The notes under the pieces were generated by a model. The model was not told where the DNA came from. It did no database searches and saw only the letters and a program-made list of their open reading frames with translations. From NCBI GenBank assembly GCA_028753945.1, contig JAPNXP010000013.1:2108001-2172000 (forward strand): a stretch of 64,000 bases of DNA, read 5' to 3'. Source of the stretch: Hexactinellida sp. DTS-2022. Its lineage: Eukaryota; Porifera; Hexactinellida. The translations under genes and the position numbers were made by a program. This document shows positions 61,690 through 64,000 of this stretch, in pieces (the stretch's first letter is position 1; each line of letters begins with the position of its first letter).

Positions 61690-62525
61690 ATTGAAATATT
61701 AGGTGAAATTATGAATGGAGAATTGATCTCGATAATGTTTGGCAGCCATATGGCCAGTATCCGCAACCTCAAACAGCTCACTCGGATCAGTTACATTGGA
61801 GAATTCGAATTCTAATAGAGGTTGTTTCCACATAATTGACATGTTATGCAATACTGCACAAGCAACTATTATCATTCATACTTTATTTGGAGACATCCGA
61901 AGTTCGCCATGAAGACAATGAAATCTACGTTCCCATCTTCCAAATGTTTGCTCAATTATATCACATGTTTTCTTATGAGCATAGTTATAATTGGATTGGG
62001 GAGTCGAGGCTGGTTGTCGATAGGGTATCAGTAAGTAGGGCTTTAGCATGTAACCACTATCCCCGAATATGTGCTCCCCGATTAATAAGTTGTTTCAACA
62101 TATATTCCAGCCCGGGAAAGCTTCCAAATGCGGGAATCGTGAACAGACCCAGGAAAACGAGCCAACACATAACTAAATATACCATCCGATCGACATATAA
62201 CTTGGACATTAAATCAGTGGTAAAATGTCGATTCACGTAATCTGCTTCATTTTCAGATGGTTTTTGAATGCGTATATGTGTCCCGTCAACTAGTCCAAGG
62301 AACCCTGGAAAATGAGCAATTTCGTAAAATTTGTTCTTGACTTCTGCCTTCTCAGCTGAACTTGGCATTCTAACATACTGGTTGTATATATCCTGAAAAC
62401 CTTGTGAAACATCATGAATATAGCGAGAAGCTAAAGACTGGCTTACATTAACTCCATCTCCACAGATTATCTGGACCGTTCCAGAAGCAAAAAACTGAAG
62501 TGCAACACAAACCTGTAATGACTGT
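61690..62525 (-). pseudogene. Harbinger nuclease (HARBI1-like DDE transposase)
   Basis: Minus strand: GDGVNVSQSLASRYIHDVSQ, FPGFLGLVDGTHIRIQKPSE (first Asp, 62300), then in shifted frames FGDSGYMLKPYLLIPY (second Asp, 62060), YNYAHKKTCDIIEQTFGRWE (catalytic Glu, 61970) and VACAVLHNMSIMW (61845). The DDE triad is all present though spread over frames; at least two frameshifts and a stop break it. HARBI1 is the domesticated vertebrate relative; this is a transposon copy, truncated at its 5' side. Confidence 0.82.
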
Positions 62526-62530
62526 GAAGT

Positions 62531-62887
62531 TGGCTTAGTATTCGACCAGGCTCACTTCAGTCAGATATTTGACTCACTTCTAGTCATTAGATTTGAATAA
62601 ATTTAGTGTCGTTCGAAAGAGGAGATACGGAGGTTTTCCGTGATATTATTTATTTTAAAATTTTTAAACTTTCAGTTGGTTATTTTTATCATACAAAGCC
62701 GCACTGGTATCTCATCATAAATCACATTCTCAAAATTTAATGGATATTAGTGTTGTTTCACGGCATCAGAAGTTTGTCAAGCCATCAGTGGTTTGTTAAA
62801 CCGCCCGTTGATTATTCTTTACCCACCAGAAAAGTCAGGTGGTGGCTTAATTAGCCACCATCTAAATTTGATTTTGTCGAGCACTGC
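62531..62887 (+). mobile_element. Right half of the split hAT element
   Basis: Ends GTGGCTTAATTAGCCACC then ATTTGATTTTGTCGAGCACTG, the inverse of the end at 59951. The target copies CTAAGTCC (inverse strand next to 59952) and CTACGTCC (62888-62895) agree at 7 of 8. The part before about 62760 has no recognisable content. Confidence 0.7.
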
Positions 62888-63425
62888 TACGTCCACAGGC
62901 TAGAGTCCTTTCCAGAGCCCCATTCAGTAACAGAGTTACAAGGTTTCATCGGGGCTGTTAACTATTATAGATGCTATATCAGGGACATGTCGACAATTGC
63001 CGAACCGTTATATCGTTTGCTGAAGAAGGGGAAACAATGGTTTTGGGATTCGGAGTGTCAAACGGCGTTTGACGAGCTTCGCACTCGCCTAGTGCGCGAA
63101 CCTGTTTCCCTGTTGTACACAGATTGGAGGGCCGAGTTTTACGTCGAAGCAGACGCCTGCTCGACAGGTGTCACAGCGGTACTATCTCAACTAGACAATA
63201 GCACAAGTAACTTGATGCCTATACAATTATTCTCATCTTCCCTGAATTCCAGCCAACGTAATTACTCAGCTGGGCAGCTGGGCAGCTGGAAGCCTGGGCC
63301 CTAGTGGCGGCCACACGTAAGTGGGCAGTATACCTACAGGGGGCACCGGCAATCACTCTAATCACTGATCATTGCCCGCTTCAATGGCAGAAAGGACAGA
63401 GAGACCCGAAGCGTATGTATGCATG
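62888..63425 (+). pseudogene. Ty3/gypsy reverse-transcriptase thumb and RNase H fragment
   Basis: Plus strand: RLESFPEPHSVTELQGFIGA VNYYRCYI (thumb region), MSTIAEPLYRLLKKGKQWFW, ELRTRLVREPVSLL, then FYVEADACSTGVTAVLSQ (RNase H start with D-A-x-S-x-G) and SSSLNSSQRNYSAG. After a frameshift at about 63285, ESWALVAATRKWAVYLQGAP and LITDHCPLQW (63290-63395), the H-like TDH box. It continues directly from the segment at 59952 in the ancestral element. Confidence 0.85.
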
Positions 63426-63800
63426 AAGGCTATAGTGCAGCGGCACATCCAATTGTTCATTTTTGGATAAAAGCACCAAAATTTGTACACATGTACTTTG
63501 ATGTAGTGAGAACATTTTTGGATATTGATTCAATAGAAAGAGTGTCTATAACGGCCATGACAGCTCGTCGAAATTAACACGTCCAATAGTGTTCGCCGGA
63601 CTTGTTTCCCATAAAAACTTGTTCAAATTAAGTTATATCGTCTTTATTGTTGAATTCGGTTTCGAAGTAAAATTTCCGAAAATTTGGTATATCACATGAC
63701 CATATTTTGAAGAGTTTTTTCCATAGCAACGCTGGAATGTAGCAGGAATGTGTCAAAAATTCCATTCTCCAATTGTGTCCTTACCCAATCGAGTGACCCC
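63426..63800. other. No recognisable feature
   Basis: No frame or repeat end supported; gypsy similarity fades after 63420. Confidence 0.35.
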
Positions 63801-64000
63801 TCTTTCGACTCCAATCAACTACCTGAGTATAATTATACACATACCGACCCTGTAAAACGTGATTTGATAAAATTATTCGGGATTCACCGTGATTTACCAT
63901 AAATATCGACTCCACTCAACTACTTGAGTATAACTATATACATACCGACCCTGTAAAACGTGATCTGATAAAATTATTCGATATTTATGGTAAATCACGG
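63801..64000 (+). repeat. Tandem repeat with inverted parts, running off the window
   Basis: A unit of about 100 bp with CTGAGTATAATTATACACATACCGACCCTGTAAAACGTGATTTGATAAAATTATTCG occurs at 63803 and again at 63909. Between and after them, CCGTGATTTACCATAAATATC (63887-63907) is repeated in inverse at the very end (63980-64000). Confidence 0.75.

Larger units (their letters stand above)
60386..62530 (-). mobile_element. Harbinger element, right end missing
   Basis: Starts GGCCCATATTCACTAAGAAG with palindromic TACTTAAGTA/AGTACGTACTT arrays, as in the MITE at 10186-11166. It carries both standard Harbinger genes on the minus strand. The far end is not present before 62530; the inferred inversion breakpoint probably removed it. 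CTG precedes the end, as with the MITE. Confidence 0.8.

Noticed and set aside
1-64000. CRISPR arrays, rRNA, tRNA or bacterial operon features
   Set aside because: Repeats present are transposon ends or eukaryotic satellites; no regular spacer pattern, cas genes, ribosomal or tRNA-like sequences were seen.

Overview
The window is animal (metazoan) nuclear DNA, AT-rich and almost entirely built from transposable elements and their debris. The evidence is a full-length TMEM62-type metallophosphoesterase and the particular mix of eukaryotic DNA transposons (hAT, P-like/THAP, FLYWCH-MULE, Harbinger, pogo/Tigger-type MITEs, Helitron-like ends, RAG1/Transib-like, a little Ty3/gypsy). I cannot name the species; an invertebrate is most likely. 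No rRNA, tRNA or CRISPR was seen.

Layout. 1-9.8 kb: three dispersed-repeat families (an 884-bp TIR family, hAT MITEs, Helitron-like inverted pairs) and a P-like transposase relic. 9.8-15.4 kb: a hAT N-terminal coding relic split by a Harbinger MITE, then an OTU-type cysteine protease reading frame on the minus strand broken only by four hAT insertions. 15.9-19.6 kb: a MULE (MULE-C) with a PHD-like finger, FLYWCH and transposase, itself hit by a hAT. 19.6-30.3 kb: relics of RAG1-like, P-like/THAP and hAT transposases and many MITEs. 30.4-32.5 kb: a much more complete RAG1/Transib-superfamily transposase pseudogene (minus). 32.7-38.8 kb: one 6.1-kb non-autonomous hAT-like element containing a large palindrome and a three-unit tandem array. 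40.1-43.6 kb: a second-lineage P-like transposase interrupted by two hATs. 45.6-47.5 kb: the only convincing cellular gene, an intronless TMEM62 homologue. 49.4-53.7 kb: a complete MULE (MULE-A) with a 9-bp target duplication, carrying a second MULE (MULE-B) nested inside. 54-63.4 kb: P-like, hAT, Harbinger (nuclease plus Myb-like protein) and Ty3/gypsy relics. The last 200 bp is the start of a tandem or inverted repeat.

How the parts relate. Insertion order can be read from target-site duplications: more than a dozen hAT-type elements have 8-bp duplications I could read directly, and removing them repairs the frames they interrupt (OTU, P-like D, MULE-C). Two inversions can be inferred because single elements (P-like plus hAT near 20.0/27.7 kb; gypsy plus hAT near 59.95/62.89 kb) are split into halves of opposite orientation whose target duplications still match. 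The Harbinger at 60.4-62.5 kb explains the MITE at 10.2-11.2 kb as an internal-deletion derivative. All homology calls are from reading protein motifs; no database search was possible.
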